Source: JACMPA01 sp035564115 (GTDB taxonomy: Bacteria; Patescibacteriota; Saccharimonadia; Saccharimonadales; UBA4665). Taken from it: a stretch of 39,582 bases of DNA. The stretch spans positions 1 to 39,582 of the forward strand of contig DATMTN010000009.1 in the NCBI GenBank assembly GCA_035564115.1, given 5' to 3'. The notes under the pieces are model-generated. The model worked only from the letters and a program-made list of their open reading frames with translations. It had not been told where the DNA came from and searched no databases. The first letter of the stretch is position 1. Each line of letters opens with the position of its first letter. A program made the translations under genes and the position numbers. Shown here in pieces: positions 30,582-38,372 of the stretch.

Positions 30582-31243
30582 TGTCGGTAGCAACTTTCAC
30601 TAAATCAGGCACCAAGGCTACGACTGCCGCTAAGCTCGACAAGAGCATCTTCGGCGTCGAAGTAACTAACCACGAGCTGTTGAAGCTCGCCTACACCGCG
30701 TACCTCGCTAACGGTCGTGAAAACCTCGCTGTTACCAAAACCCGTGGTATGGTTACCGGTTCTAACATCAAGCCATGGAAGCAGAAGGGCACTGGTCGTG
30801 CTCGTTTCGGTAGCCGCTACAACCCAATCTGGCGTGGTGGTGGTATTGTTTTTGGCCCAACCGGCGAAGAAAACTACCGCAAGGAACTGAACGTCAAGGC
30901 TAAGCGTCAGGCTATCCGCCAGGCTCTGACCCTCGCTGCCGATAGCGGCAAATTCATTGTTGTCGAAACTATCGAGTCTAAGGATGGCAAGACGGCTGAG
31001 CTCGCAAAGCTGCTCGCTAAAGTCGGTGCTTCCAAGAACACACTCGTTGTGGTCGCCAGCAAGACTGTCGAGCTAACCCGCGCTACCAGCAACTTGACGA
31101 GCACCAAGCTGGTCACCGCCAGCTACCTGAACGTCTTTGACATTCTGAACGCTGACAGTATTGTTGTGAGCAACGACGCTTTGGCTGCAATCACGAGCTG
31201 GTTGGCAGTTGAAGCCAAGAAGCCGGCAAAGGAGACTAAGTAA
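30581..31243 (+). CDS. rplD: 50S ribosomal protein L4
   Basis: Lines the exit tunnel and in many bacteria represses its own operon; 220 residues, slightly long through an N-terminal stretch of about 15. Seen: the tunnel-loop signature KPWKQKGTGRARFGSRYNPIWRGGG (in parts KPWKQKGTGRAR and SPIW-like NPIWRGGG), VFGPTGEENY, and LSLAADSGK-like middle. Start and stop are both TAATG overlaps with rplC and rplW. If L4 autoregulation exists here, the leader at 29824-29885 is the likely target. Confidence 0.96.
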   Translation: MSVATFTKSGTKATTAAKLDKSIFGVEVTNHELLKLAYTAYLANGRENLAVTKTRGMVTGSNIKPWKQKGTGRARFGSRYNPIWRGGGIVFGPTGEENYRKELNVKAKRQAIRQALTLAADSGKFIVVETIESKDGKTAELAKLLAKVGASKNTLVVVASKTVELTRATSNLTSTKLVTASYLNVFDILNADSIVVSNDALAAITSWLAVEAKKPAKETK

Positions 31244-31644
31244 TGTATAAGCAACTCATCCTGAGCCCAGTCATGAGCGAAAAGGCGTATGCCCAGAGCA
31301 TGACCAAGAACACCTATGTCTTTGAAGTTCCTGCTGATGTCAACAAGCACAGCGTTGCGCGTGCGGTTGAGCAGCAGTTCGAAGTCAAGGTTCAAGGTGT
31401 AAACATCACGAACATCCCTGGCAAGGCAAAGCGTACTGTCTACAAGGGCGGTAAAGCTGTCGCCGGTCGTGAAACTGACACCAAGAAGGCATATGTCACC
31501 CTCGCCGAGGGCAACAGCCTGCCAATCTTTGCTGCAATCGAAGAAGAGGAAGCCAAAGTAGAAGCTACCCAGGAGAAACTGGACAAGGCTGCTGCTAAGG
31601 TTGCCGACAAAGAAGCCAAGAAGGCTGCAAAGGAGACTAAGTAA
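31243..31644 (+). CDS. rplW: 50S ribosomal protein L23 with charged C-terminal tail
   Basis: Docking site for trigger factor and SRP at the tunnel exit. The protein has 133 residues, about 35 more than usual. Seen: LSPVMSEKAYAQ, NTYVFEVPADVNKHSVARAVE, GKAKRTVYKGG, and then a Glu/Lys/Ala-rich tail (from about residue 98) not found in the typical protein. Coupled by TAATG overlaps to rplD and rplB. The tail lies near the place where tig-encoded trigger factor binds. Confidence 0.95.
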   Translation: MYKQLILSPVMSEKAYAQSMTKNTYVFEVPADVNKHSVARAVEQQFEVKVQGVNITNIPGKAKRTVYKGGKAVAGRETDTKKAYVTLAEGNSLPIFAAIEEEEAKVEATQEKLDKAAAKVADKEAKKAAKETK

Positions 31645-32480
31645 TGGCTATTAAACAGTACAAGCCAACTACTCCCGGCCGTCGTGGTATGTCCAGTCAG
31701 GACTTCAGCGACATCACAACCAAGAAGCCTCTGCGCTCCCTGACGGTTGCGAAGCGCCGCGGTAATGGCCGTAACAACCAGGGTCGTATTACGACTCGTC
31801 ACAAGGGTGGTGGCGCCCGCAAGTTCTACCGTATCGTGAACTTCAACCTTGCTCTCGGTACAGAGGCTACCATCGAGCACATTGAGTACGATCCAAACCG
31901 TTCAGCTCGTATCGCTCGTATCAAGGAGCACAACGGTACCTACCACTACATCATTGCCGCTAAGGACATGAAGGTTGGTCAGAAAATCCACGCTTCCGAG
32001 GAAGCAGCCATCGAGATGGGTAACCGCTTGCCACTGAAGGCTATCCCAGTTGGTAGCACCATTCACGCGATTGAAATGCAGCCCGGCCGTGGGGCTCAGA
32101 TGGTGCGCAGTGCTGGTAACAGCGCTCAGCTGATGGCCAAGGAAAACGGCTACGCTCAGGTTCGCCTGCCAAGTGGTGAAGTCCGTCTGATTAACCTGGA
32201 GTGCACTGCATCCCTCGGTGTTATCGGTAACGAACAGCACCAGAACGTTAAGATCGGTAAAGCTGGTCGTTCACGTCACAAGGGTATTCGTCCATCTGTC
32301 CGTGGTGTCGTTATGAACGCCGCTGATCACCCACACGGTGGTGGTGACGGTGGTCGTCACGGTATGGGTAAGGACCCCCGCACCCCATGGGGCCAGAAGA
32401 CGCTTGGTTTCAAGACCCGCAGTCGCAAGAATACTAGCCAGTTCATCGTAAGAAGCCGTCACGCGGCTAAGAGGAAATAA
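31644..32480 (+). CDS. rplB: 50S ribosomal protein L2
   Basis: Core protein near the peptidyl transferase centre and intersubunit bridge; 278 residues, normal. Seen: KPTTPGRRGM, GRNNQGRITTRHKGGG, YDPNRSARIA, GNRLPLKAIPVG, and the conserved NAADHPHGGGDGG loop that carries the His equal to E. coli H229, followed by PWGQKTLGFKTR. Coupled to rplW by a TAATG overlap; rpsS follows 10 nt after the stop. Confidence 0.98.
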   Translation: MAIKQYKPTTPGRRGMSSQDFSDITTKKPLRSLTVAKRRGNGRNNQGRITTRHKGGGARKFYRIVNFNLALGTEATIEHIEYDPNRSARIARIKEHNGTYHYIIAAKDMKVGQKIHASEEAAIEMGNRLPLKAIPVGSTIHAIEMQPGRGAQMVRSAGNSAQLMAKENGYAQVRLPSGEVRLINLECTASLGVIGNEQHQNVKIGKAGRSRHKGIRPSVRGVVMNAADHPHGGGDGGRHGMGKDPRTPWGQKTLGFKTRSRKNTSQFIVRSRHAAKRK

Positions 32481-32490
32481 GGAGTAAGGT

Positions 32491-32760
32491 ATGAGTCGTT
32501 CACTCAAGAAGGGTCCGTACATCGATTTCAAGCTCGCAAAGAAAGTTGCTGCGCTTGGTAACGATGACCGTACCATCATCAAGACCTGGGCTCGCGCTTC
32601 GACTATTTCTCCGGAATTCGTCGGTAAGACCATTGCTGTACACAATGGCCGCGTGCACGTCCCAGTATTCGTGACAGAAAACATGGTTGGCCACAAACTC
32701 GGTGAGTTTAGCCCAACCCGTAAGTTCCGCTCACACGGCGGTAAATTGGCCAAGAAGTAG
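32491..32760 (+). CDS. rpsS: 30S ribosomal protein S19
   Basis: Head protein of the small subunit contacting S13 and the A-site finger; 89 residues, normal. Seen: MSRSLKKGPYID, WARASTISPEFVGKTIAVHNG, and the signature VGHKLGEFSPTRKFRSHG. AAGGAG-type site (AAGGAGTAAGGT) directly before the ATG. rplV follows 9 nt after the stop. Confidence 0.97.
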   Translation: MSRSLKKGPYIDFKLAKKVAALGNDDRTIIKTWARASTISPEFVGKTIAVHNGRVHVPVFVTENMVGHKLGEFSPTRKFRSHGGKLAKK

Positions 32761-32769
32761 GAGATAGAT

Positions 32770-33159
32770 ATGCCAGTACAAGCAATCGCCAAGGGAGTCC
32801 GCATGAGCCCACGCAAGGTCGCAGTTGTTGCTGCCCTCGTTCGTGGTCGCACAGTCGCTGACGCCCTAACCATCCTCGAGCACACGCCACGCCGTTCAGC
32901 GCTCCCAGTGCTGAAGGCTATCAAGAGTGCTCAGGCCAACGCCGATCACAACCATGGCTACAAGCCAGCCACTCTGCAGATTACTGAAATCAGCGTGACC
33001 CACGGTCCACGTTTGAAGCGTTACCGCCCGGCTGCACATGGTCGTGCACTGCCATTCCAGCGTCGTACTTCACACATCCGCGTCGTCGTCGACGGCGAAC
33101 AGCGCGAAGTTAAAAAACCAACTGCCGCTAAGCCAGCAGTAAAGAAGGAGGAAAAGTAA
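32770..33159 (+). CDS. rplV: 50S ribosomal protein L22
   Basis: Exit-tunnel protein; 129 residues, about 15 longer than usual because of a C-terminal Lys/Ala/Pro tail (from about 112). Seen: GVRMSPRKVAVVAALVRGRTV, LKAIKSAQANADHNHG, and the tunnel hairpin GPRLKRYRPAAHGRALPFQRRTSHI (in parts). The ATG has GGAGAT upstream; the stop overlaps rpsC (TAATG). Confidence 0.97.
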   Translation: MPVQAIAKGVRMSPRKVAVVAALVRGRTVADALTILEHTPRRSALPVLKAIKSAQANADHNHGYKPATLQITEISVTHGPRLKRYRPAAHGRALPFQRRTSHIRVVVDGEQREVKKPTAAKPAVKKEEK

Positions 33160-33785
33160 TGGGTCAGAAAGTAAACCCCATTAGCATGCGCCTCCAGGTT
33201 AACAAGGACTGGCGAAGCAAGTGGTTCGTAAACAAGCGCGAATACGCCAGTTACCTTCGTGATGACCTGGCCGTACGCAAGCTAATCAGCGATAAGCTGG
33301 GTAGCCGCGCCGCAATCAACAAGGTTGACATCAACCGTACACCAAACCTCGTGACGGTTACGATCACTACTGCTAAGGCAGGTGTCGTTATCGGTCGTGG
33401 CGGTTCTGGTGCCCAGGAACTGAAGGATGCGATCACTCGTATCTACAAGTCGGACGTTCGGGTAAACATCGAAGAAATCAAGAAGTCTGAGCTCTACGCC
33501 AAGCTCGTGGCCGAGAACATCGCCCACCAGCTGGAGCGCCGCATGAGCTTCCGCCGTGCAATCAAGAGCTCAGCAGCCGCCACTATGCGTGCTGGTGCCA
33601 AGGGTATTCGTATCGAGGTAGCCGGACGACTGAACGGTGCTGAAATGTCCCGCCGCGAGAAGACTGTTGAGGGCTCTGTCCCACTACACACCTTGCGTGC
33701 TGACATCGACTACGCTGGTGTTCGCGCCAAGACTGCCGCCGGCATCATTGGCGTGAAGGTTTGGATCTACAAGGGGGAAGCGTAA
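33159..33785 (+). CDS. rpsC: 30S ribosomal protein S3
   Basis: mRNA-entry protein with helicase-like activity; 208 residues, normal. Seen: GQKVNPISMRLQ, the KH domain with VVIGRGGSGAQEL (GxxG loop), AHQLERRMSFRRAIKSSA and the C-terminal GRLNGAEMSRREKTVEGSVPLHTLRADIDYA signature in parts. Start overlaps the rplV stop; rplP begins 1 nt after the stop. Confidence 0.98.
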   Translation: MGQKVNPISMRLQVNKDWRSKWFVNKREYASYLRDDLAVRKLISDKLGSRAAINKVDINRTPNLVTVTITTAKAGVVIGRGGSGAQELKDAITRIYKSDVRVNIEEIKKSELYAKLVAENIAHQLERRMSFRRAIKSSAAATMRAGAKGIRIEVAGRLNGAEMSRREKTVEGSVPLHTLRADIDYAGVRAKTAAGIIGVKVWIYKGEA

Positions 33786-33786
33786 G

Positions 33787-34200
33787 ATGTTAATTCCTAG
33801 TAGAACTAAGCACCGGAAGGTGCGCAAGGGCAAGATCCGTGGTGTCGCTACCAGCGGCAACTACATTGCCTTCGGTGATTTCGCCCTCCAGGCCCAGGGC
33901 CACGAGCGCATCACCAGTCGTCAGATCGAGGCAGCTCGTCAGGCGATGACCCGCTACATCAAGCGTGGTGGTAAGATCTGGATTCGTATCTTCCCGCACA
34001 CGCCTGTTACCCGCAAGCCACTTGATGTCAAGATGGGTAGCGGTAAGGGTAACCCAGAATTCTTCGTCGCCAAGGTTCGTCCTGGCACCATCCTGTTCGA
34101 AATGCAGGGTGTCGACGTCGCAGTTGCCCGCGAGGCCATGCGCCTCGCAGCACACAAACTGCCGGTGAAGACTAAGTTCCTCACCCGGGAGGAGTCATAA
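33787..34200 (+). CDS. rplP: 50S ribosomal protein L16
   Basis: Assembly protein near the A-site tRNA elbow; 137 residues, identical in length to the common form. Seen: MLIPSRTKHRKVRKGKIRG at the N-terminus (matches MLQPKRTKFRK), RQIEAARQAMTRYIKRGGKIWIRIFPHTPVTRKP in parts, RMGSGKGNPEFFVAKVRPG-like (KMGSGKGNPEFFVAKVRPG) and the final EAMRLAAHKLPVKTKF. The start is fixed by this N-terminus and by GGGGGAAG upstream. Confidence 0.98.
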   Translation: MLIPSRTKHRKVRKGKIRGVATSGNYIAFGDFALQAQGHERITSRQIEAARQAMTRYIKRGGKIWIRIFPHTPVTRKPLDVKMGSGKGNPEFFVAKVRPGTILFEMQGVDVAVAREAMRLAAHKLPVKTKFLTREES

Positions 34201-34202
34201 TC

Positions 34203-34403
34203 ATGAAAATTACAGATATCCGCAAACTATCAACAGCAGAGCTCACTACCGAGAGCACCAAGATCCGCGAAGAGATCGCTGACCTCCGCCGCCGCCTGAG
34301 CAGTGGTGAGATTCAGAATGTCCGCATGATCAGGGTTAAGCGCAAGGATCTCGCTCGTCTGTTGACTGTGTTGAGTGAGCAATTAGTAAAGGAGGCCAAG
34401 TAA
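34203..34403 (+). CDS. rpmC: 50S ribosomal protein L29
   Basis: Small helical protein near the tunnel exit; 66 residues, normal. Seen: an N-terminal ELTTESTKIREEIADLRRRLSSGEIQN (two helices) and the second helix MIRVKRKDLARLLTVLSEQ. Shine-Dalgarno GGAGGAG at the end of rplP. The stop overlaps the rpsQ start (TAATG). Confidence 0.95.
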   Translation: MKITDIRKLSTAELTTESTKIREEIADLRRRLSSGEIQNVRMIRVKRKDLARLLTVLSEQLVKEAK

Positions 34404-34747
34404 TGGCTAAGACATTGACCGGAATTGTGTCTAGCGACAAGGCCGACAAGACTATTGTCGTCACCGTACACACCCGCAAGACGCACCCGTTGTACCGCAA
34501 GCAGTACAGCGTGAGCAAGAAATTTATGGCTCACGACGAGAAGAACGAAGCTCGTGTTGGTGACAAGGTTGAAATTATCGAGACCCGCCCCCAGAGTGCT
34601 CGCAAGCGCTTTGCACTCAGCAAGATCGTTGAAAAGCCACTACTACGTGAAGATACGTTGGCTGTTACTAAGTCTGACGACACTGGTGCTAAGCCAGAGT
34701 CCAAGAAGGCCAAGGAAGATAATACTGGGGAAGGCGAGGAAGCGTAA
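34403..34747 (+). CDS. rpsQ: 30S ribosomal protein S17 with acidic C-terminal extension
   Basis: OB-fold primary assembly protein; 114 residues against about 84-88 normally. Seen: LTGIVSSDKADKTIVVTV, KTHPLYRKQYSVSKKFMAHDE, VEIIETRPQSARKRF and then an extra tail of about 30 residues (TKSDDTGAKPESKKAKEDNTGEGEEA region) rich in Asp, Glu and Lys. Both ends are TAATG overlaps with rpmC and rplN. Confidence 0.96.
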   Translation: MAKTLTGIVSSDKADKTIVVTVHTRKTHPLYRKQYSVSKKFMAHDEKNEARVGDKVEIIETRPQSARKRFALSKIVEKPLLREDTLAVTKSDDTGAKPESKKAKEDNTGEGEEA

Positions 34748-35115
34748 TGATTCAGCAAGAAACTCGTCTGACCGTCTGTGACAACAGTGGTGCCAAGGAA
34801 ATCCTTTGCATCCGTGTCCTCGGTGGTACCCGTCGCCGTTACGCCCGCGTTGGTGACGTTATCGTTGCGACCGTCAAGCAGGCTAACCCAAGCGGTAACG
34901 TTAAGAAGAAGACTGTCATCCGTGCAGTCGTTGTTCGCACAACTGAGAAGATCCGCCGCAAGGATGGTTCGACAATCAAGTTCGACGACAACGCTGCTGT
35001 AGTTATCGGTGACGACAAGAACCCTAAGGCTACTCGTATCTTCGGGCCAGTCCCACGCGAACTGCGTGATCTGGGCTACAGCAAGATCATTAGCCTAGCA
35101 CCGGAGGTACTCTAA
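34747..35115 (+). CDS. rplN: 50S ribosomal protein L14
   Basis: Intersubunit-bridge protein; 122 residues, exactly the usual length. Seen: MIQQETRLTVCDNSGAKEILCIRVLGG in parts, VGDVIVATVKQANP, RAVVVRTTEKIRRKDGS, FDDNAAVVIGDDKNPKATRIFGPVPRELRD in parts. Coupled by TAATG to rpsQ and rplX. Confidence 0.98.
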   Translation: MIQQETRLTVCDNSGAKEILCIRVLGGTRRRYARVGDVIVATVKQANPSGNVKKKTVIRAVVVRTTEKIRRKDGSTIKFDDNAAVVIGDDKNPKATRIFGPVPRELRDLGYSKIISLAPEVL

Positions 35116-35468
35116 TGAGTGTTAATCCTAAAGCAAACGCTCCAGCTGTCTACAAGATCAAGCTGAAGAAGGGCGACACCGTTGTTGTTCGCGCTGGTAA
35201 GTACAAGGGCAAGACCGGTAAGGTTCTGGCTACGCACCCCACCGAAAACAAGGTGACCGTCGAAGGCATCAATATCGTCAAGAAGCACGTCAAACCAAAC
35301 CGCGAACACCCTCAGGGTGCAATCGTCGAGCTGACACAACCTATTTGGGTCAGCAAAGTATCGATCGTGGAGCCAACCTCAAAGAAGGCCAGCCGCATCG
35401 CTGTGACTGTCGACAAAGATGGTAACAAGACTCGTGTCTACAAGAAGACCGGAAAGGAGATTAAGTAA
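35115..35468 (+). CDS. rplX: 50S ribosomal protein L24
   Basis: KOW-domain assembly initiator of the large subunit; 117 residues, slightly longer than the usual 103. Seen: the KOW motif KKGDTVVVRAGKYKGKTGKVL, VEGINIVKKHVKPN, and the C-terminal RIAVTVDKDGNKTRVYKKTG in place of the more common zinc-free R/K-rich end. Coupled by TAATG overlaps to rplN and rplE. Confidence 0.96.
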   Translation: MSVNPKANAPAVYKIKLKKGDTVVVRAGKYKGKTGKVLATHPTENKVTVEGINIVKKHVKPNREHPQGAIVELTQPIWVSKVSIVEPTSKKASRIAVTVDKDGNKTRVYKKTGKEIK

Positions 35469-36076
35469 TGGCCGAAACAACTACCAAAACTGCAAAACCA
35501 GCAGCCAAGAAGACCGTTGACGCTACAACTGCTCGTCTCCGCGTCGACTACAATACTAAGTTCGTCCCTGAGCTCGAGAAAGAGCTGGGCCTGAAGAACG
35601 TACACCAGCTACCAAAGCTGGAAAAGATTGTTCTGAATATCGGCCTCGGCCGCGCCAAGGATGACAAGAAGATCATCGAGACCGCCAAGAACACCTTGAC
35701 CAAGATCACCGGTCAGCACCCTCAGGAAACCTTCGCCAAGAAGTCTATCGCCGGTTTCAAACTGCGTGAAGGTAACATGATCGGTCTCAAGCTGACCCTG
35801 CGCGGCGACAAGATGTACGAATTCGCTGATCGTCTGATCAACATCGTGCTACCTCGTCTGCGTGACTTCCACGGTGTTTCAGCTAAGGCTTTTGACAAAG
35901 CTGGTAACTACAGCCTCGGTTTCAACGACCAGTCTGTTTTCCCTGAGCTGACGTTTGACGAGACCACTACCGTTCACGGTATGCAGATCGTATTCGTAAT
36001 TAGTGCTCACGAACAAGCGCACGCTAAGGCACTACTGACCAAGTTTGGTATGCCATTCGAGAAGGAGAACAAGTAA
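35468..36076 (+). CDS. rplE: 50S ribosomal protein L5 with N-terminal extension
   Basis: 5S rRNA-binding protein of the central protuberance; 202 residues, about 20 more than usual because of a Lys/Thr/Ala-rich N-terminus (1-22). Seen: LRVDYNTKFVPELEKELGLKN, KLEKIVLNIGLGRA, the GQHPQETFAKKSIAGFKLREG segment in parts, TLRGDKMYEFADRLINIVLPRLRDF, and TTVHGMQIVFVISA. Coupled by TAATG to rplX and rpsN. Confidence 0.97.
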   Translation: MAETTTKTAKPAAKKTVDATTARLRVDYNTKFVPELEKELGLKNVHQLPKLEKIVLNIGLGRAKDDKKIIETAKNTLTKITGQHPQETFAKKSIAGFKLREGNMIGLKLTLRGDKMYEFADRLINIVLPRLRDFHGVSAKAFDKAGNYSLGFNDQSVFPELTFDETTTVHGMQIVFVISAHEQAHAKALLTKFGMPFEKENK

Positions 36077-36345
36077 TGGCCAAGAAATCAGCAATCGCCC
36101 GCGACCTGAAGCGCCAGAAGATGATTACCAAGTACGCTGCAAAGCGTGCCCAGCTGAAGGAGCTTGGTGACCTCGAAGGTTTGGCTAAACTGCCTCGCAA
36201 CTCGAGCCCAACTCGCTGGAAAAACCGTTGTATTGAGACCGGTCGTCCCCACGGCTACATGCGCCAGTTTGGTCTGAGCCGTATTAGTTTCCGTGAGCAC
36301 GCAAGCAAGGGTGAAATCCCTGGTGTAACTAAGAGTAGCTGGTAG
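36076..36345 (+). CDS. rpsN: 30S ribosomal protein S14, zinc-free form
   Basis: Head protein of the small subunit; 89 residues. Seen: MAKKSAIARDLKRQ, KLPRNSSPTRWKNRCIETGRPHGYMRQFGLSRISFRE (in parts) and GEIPGVTKSSW. It lacks the two CxxC pairs of the zinc-binding 61-residue form, so this is the C-minus type, with a single Cys. This agrees with the loss of zinc sites in RpoC. Coupled to rplE by TAATG; rpsH follows 16 nt later. Confidence 0.97.
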   Translation: MAKKSAIARDLKRQKMITKYAAKRAQLKELGDLEGLAKLPRNSSPTRWKNRCIETGRPHGYMRQFGLSRISFREHASKGEIPGVTKSSW

Positions 36346-36361
36346 AAAGGAGCCTATAGAC

Positions 36362-36760
36362 ATGAGTACATCTACCGATCCAATCGCAGACATGCTATCG
36401 CGCATCCGTAATGCTATAGCTGTTCGCAAGAATCAAATCACATTGCCTCACAGCAATGTTAAGGAGTCAGTTGCCCGTCTTCTGAAAGATAGCAACTTCC
36501 TGACTGATATCAAGGTTACTGACGCTGAAGTCGGTAAGACCTTGATTGTCACCATCAACGACGAGCGCGAAAACGCTCGTATCACCGAGATTGTTCGCAT
36601 GAGCAAGCCTGGTCGCCGCTACTACGTAGCAGCCAAGGATATTCCAACCGTCAAGCGCGGTCGTGGCCTTGTCATCATCAGCACCAGCAGGGGCATGATG
36701 ACTGGTGACGAAGCCAAGCGCCAAAAGGTTGGTGGTGAAATAATCTGTAAAGTTTACTAA
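36362..36760 (+). CDS. rpsH: 30S ribosomal protein S8
   Basis: Primary binder of the central domain and, in E. coli, repressor of the spc operon; 132 residues, normal. Seen: DPIADMLSRIRNAIAVRK, VARLLKDSNFL, RMSKPGRRYYVAAKDIP and the C-terminal GLVIISTSRGMMTGDEAKRQKVGGEIIC signature in parts. AAAGGAG precedes the ATG by about 10 nt. Confidence 0.97.
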   Translation: MSTSTDPIADMLSRIRNAIAVRKNQITLPHSNVKESVARLLKDSNFLTDIKVTDAEVGKTLIVTINDERENARITEIVRMSKPGRRYYVAAKDIPTVKRGRGLVIISTSRGMMTGDEAKRQKVGGEIICKVY

Positions 36761-36780
36761 GGTTCTAAAGGAATAAAATA

Positions 36781-37320
36781 ATGAGTCGAGTAGGAAAACA
36801 GCCAATCGCACTGCCGAGCGGCGTGACAATCACTGTCGATGCGAACGAAATCACGGTCGCAGGCAGCAAAGGCACCCTCAAGCAGTTCACTATGCCTGGC
36901 ATTATCGTCAAGCAAGAAGGTGACCAAGTACTAGTAAGCCGCGAAACTGACGAAGCCGTTCACCGTGCCAAGCACGGCCTGATGCGCACTCTCGTGAGCA
37001 ACATGGTTACTGGTGTATCAACCGGTTTCAGCAAGAAGCTGGAAATTAACGGTGTGGGTTACCGCGTCGCAGCTCAGGGTACAGACCTGAAGCTGAACCT
37101 TGGTTTCTCCCACGATGTCATCTACAAGATGCCAGCTGGTGTGACTGCAGCTATCGAAGGTACCAACATTACTGTCAGTGGTATCGACAAGCAACAGGTT
37201 GGCCAGGTTGCGGCCGAAATCCGTGCCCTCAAGAAACCTGAACCATACAAGGGTAAGGGTATTAAGTACGAAGGCGAGCGTATTATCCGCAAGTCTGGTA
37301 AGTCAGGAAAGGAAAAGTAG
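36781..37320 (+). CDS. rplF: 50S ribosomal protein L6
   Basis: Factor-binding-site protein; 179 residues, normal. Seen: SRVGKQPIALPSGV, KGTLKQF, VSNMVTGVSTGFSKKLEINGVGYR in parts, LGFSHDVIYKMP, and the C-terminal signature RALKKPEPYKGKGIKYEGE. AAAGGAA lies 6-7 nt before the ATG. rplR begins 1 nt after the TAG stop. Confidence 0.97.
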   Translation: MSRVGKQPIALPSGVTITVDANEITVAGSKGTLKQFTMPGIIVKQEGDQVLVSRETDEAVHRAKHGLMRTLVSNMVTGVSTGFSKKLEINGVGYRVAAQGTDLKLNLGFSHDVIYKMPAGVTAAIEGTNITVSGIDKQQVGQVAAEIRALKKPEPYKGKGIKYEGERIIRKSGKSGKEK

Positions 37321-37321
37321 T

Positions 37322-37675
37322 ATGAGCAAGCTCACCACAAAGCAAGCAAACAGCCTGCAGCGCGCGAACCGTGTTCGTACTGCTGTGACTGGCACCACGC
37401 AGCGTCCACGTTTGAGTGTTCATGTTAGTAACTTGCACGTCAGTGTGCAGATTATTAACGACGAAACTCACCAGACACTGGCAGCTGTCTCGACCGTAGG
37501 TCAGAAAATCTCTGGGACTATGACTGAGAAAGCTACCTGGGCCGGCACTGAAATTGCCAAGAAGGCCAAGACTGTCAAGGTTACCAAGGTAGTCTTTGAT
37601 CGTGGCAGCAAACTGTACCACGGCCGCGTCCAGGCTCTTGCCGACGCTGCACGTAAGGAAGGACTGGAGTTCTAA
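37322..37675 (+). CDS. rplR: 50S ribosomal protein L18
   Basis: 5S rRNA-binding protein; 117 residues, normal. The frame is open further upstream inside rplF, but ATG 37322 gives the usual N-terminus. Seen: RANRVRTAVTGTTQRPRLSVHVSN in parts, VQIINDETHQTLAAVST, and the C-terminal VVFDRGSKLYHGRVQALADAARKEGLEF signature in parts. The start is 1 nt after the rplF stop, with AAGG upstream, and rpsE starts 1 nt after its own stop. Confidence 0.97.
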   Translation: MSKLTTKQANSLQRANRVRTAVTGTTQRPRLSVHVSNLHVSVQIINDETHQTLAAVSTVGQKISGTMTEKATWAGTEIAKKAKTVKVTKVVFDRGSKLYHGRVQALADAARKEGLEF

Positions 37676-37676
37676 T

Positions 37677-38372
37677 ATGGCAGAAGCACAAACACAAGCT
37701 GCACCAGCTGCAGCGCCAACACAAGGTCCAGCTCCACAGCAGGGTCGTGGTGGTTTCCAGGGTGGCCGCGGTGGCAATGATCGCCGTAACCGCCGTCCTG
37801 AGATCCAGCCAGAAGAGAAGCTCTTCGATGAGCGCACTCTGCACATCGACCGTGTCGCACGTGTCGTAAAGGGTGGTCGTCGTTTCCGTTTCCGCGCACT
37901 CGTCGTGGTCGGTGACAAGAAGGGTCGTGTCGGTATTGGCATGGCTAAGGGCGCCGATGTTACTGCTGCTGTTACCAAGGCTACCGAAGTTGCTAAAAAG
38001 CACTTCATCAAGGTTAACCTCTACAAGGGTACTTTCCCACACGAGACTGAAGCTAAGGTCGCTGGTTCACGCATTTTGCTGAAGCCAGCTGCCCCTGGTA
38101 CCGGTCTCATCGCCGGCGGCGTTGTTCGTACCATCCTTGAAGTTGGTGGCGTCAAGAACGCATTGTCTAAGTCACTGGGTTCTAGCAACAAGGCGAACAC
38201 TGCCTACGCTACTATTGCCGCCCTGGAGTCACTCGTTCCTGCCAAGGAATGGATCACTACTAAGGCTAAGCCATCTACTAAGGCTGTAAAGGCCGAGAAA
38301 GCCGCTCCGGCTGAAAAGGCTGCGCCAGCTAAGACCGAGAAGAAGCCAGCTGCAAAGAAGGAGTCTAAATAA
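37677..38372 (+). CDS. rpsE: 30S ribosomal protein S5 with long low-complexity ends
   Basis: Translational-fidelity protein at the mRNA entry; 231 residues against about 166 normally. The core is standard: VARVVKGGRRFRFRALVVVGD, GRVGIGMAKGADVTAAVTKATE in parts, LLKPAAPGTGLIAGGVVRTILEVGGV in parts. The N-terminus adds about 45 residues rich in Pro, Gln, Ala, Gly and Arg (with RGG repeats), and the C-terminus adds about 35 residues of Lys/Ala/Pro. rpmD (L30), which normally follows, is absent: rplO starts at the TAATG overlap. Confidence 0.96.
   Translation: MAEAQTQAAPAAAPTQGPAPQQGRGGFQGGRGGNDRRNRRPEIQPEEKLFDERTLHIDRVARVVKGGRRFRFRALVVVGDKKGRVGIGMAKGADVTAAVTKATEVAKKHFIKVNLYKGTFPHETEAKVAGSRILLKPAAPGTGLIAGGVVRTILEVGGVKNALSKSLGSSNKANTAYATIAALESLVPAKEWITTKAKPSTKAVKAEKAAPAEKAAPAKTEKKPAAKKESK

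Noticed and set aside
37283..38011. Long minus-strand ORF (242 codons) opposite rplR and rpsE
   Set aside because: It is a shadow of strongly codon-biased ribosomal genes; it has no start signal, and its composition is that expected from the complement.
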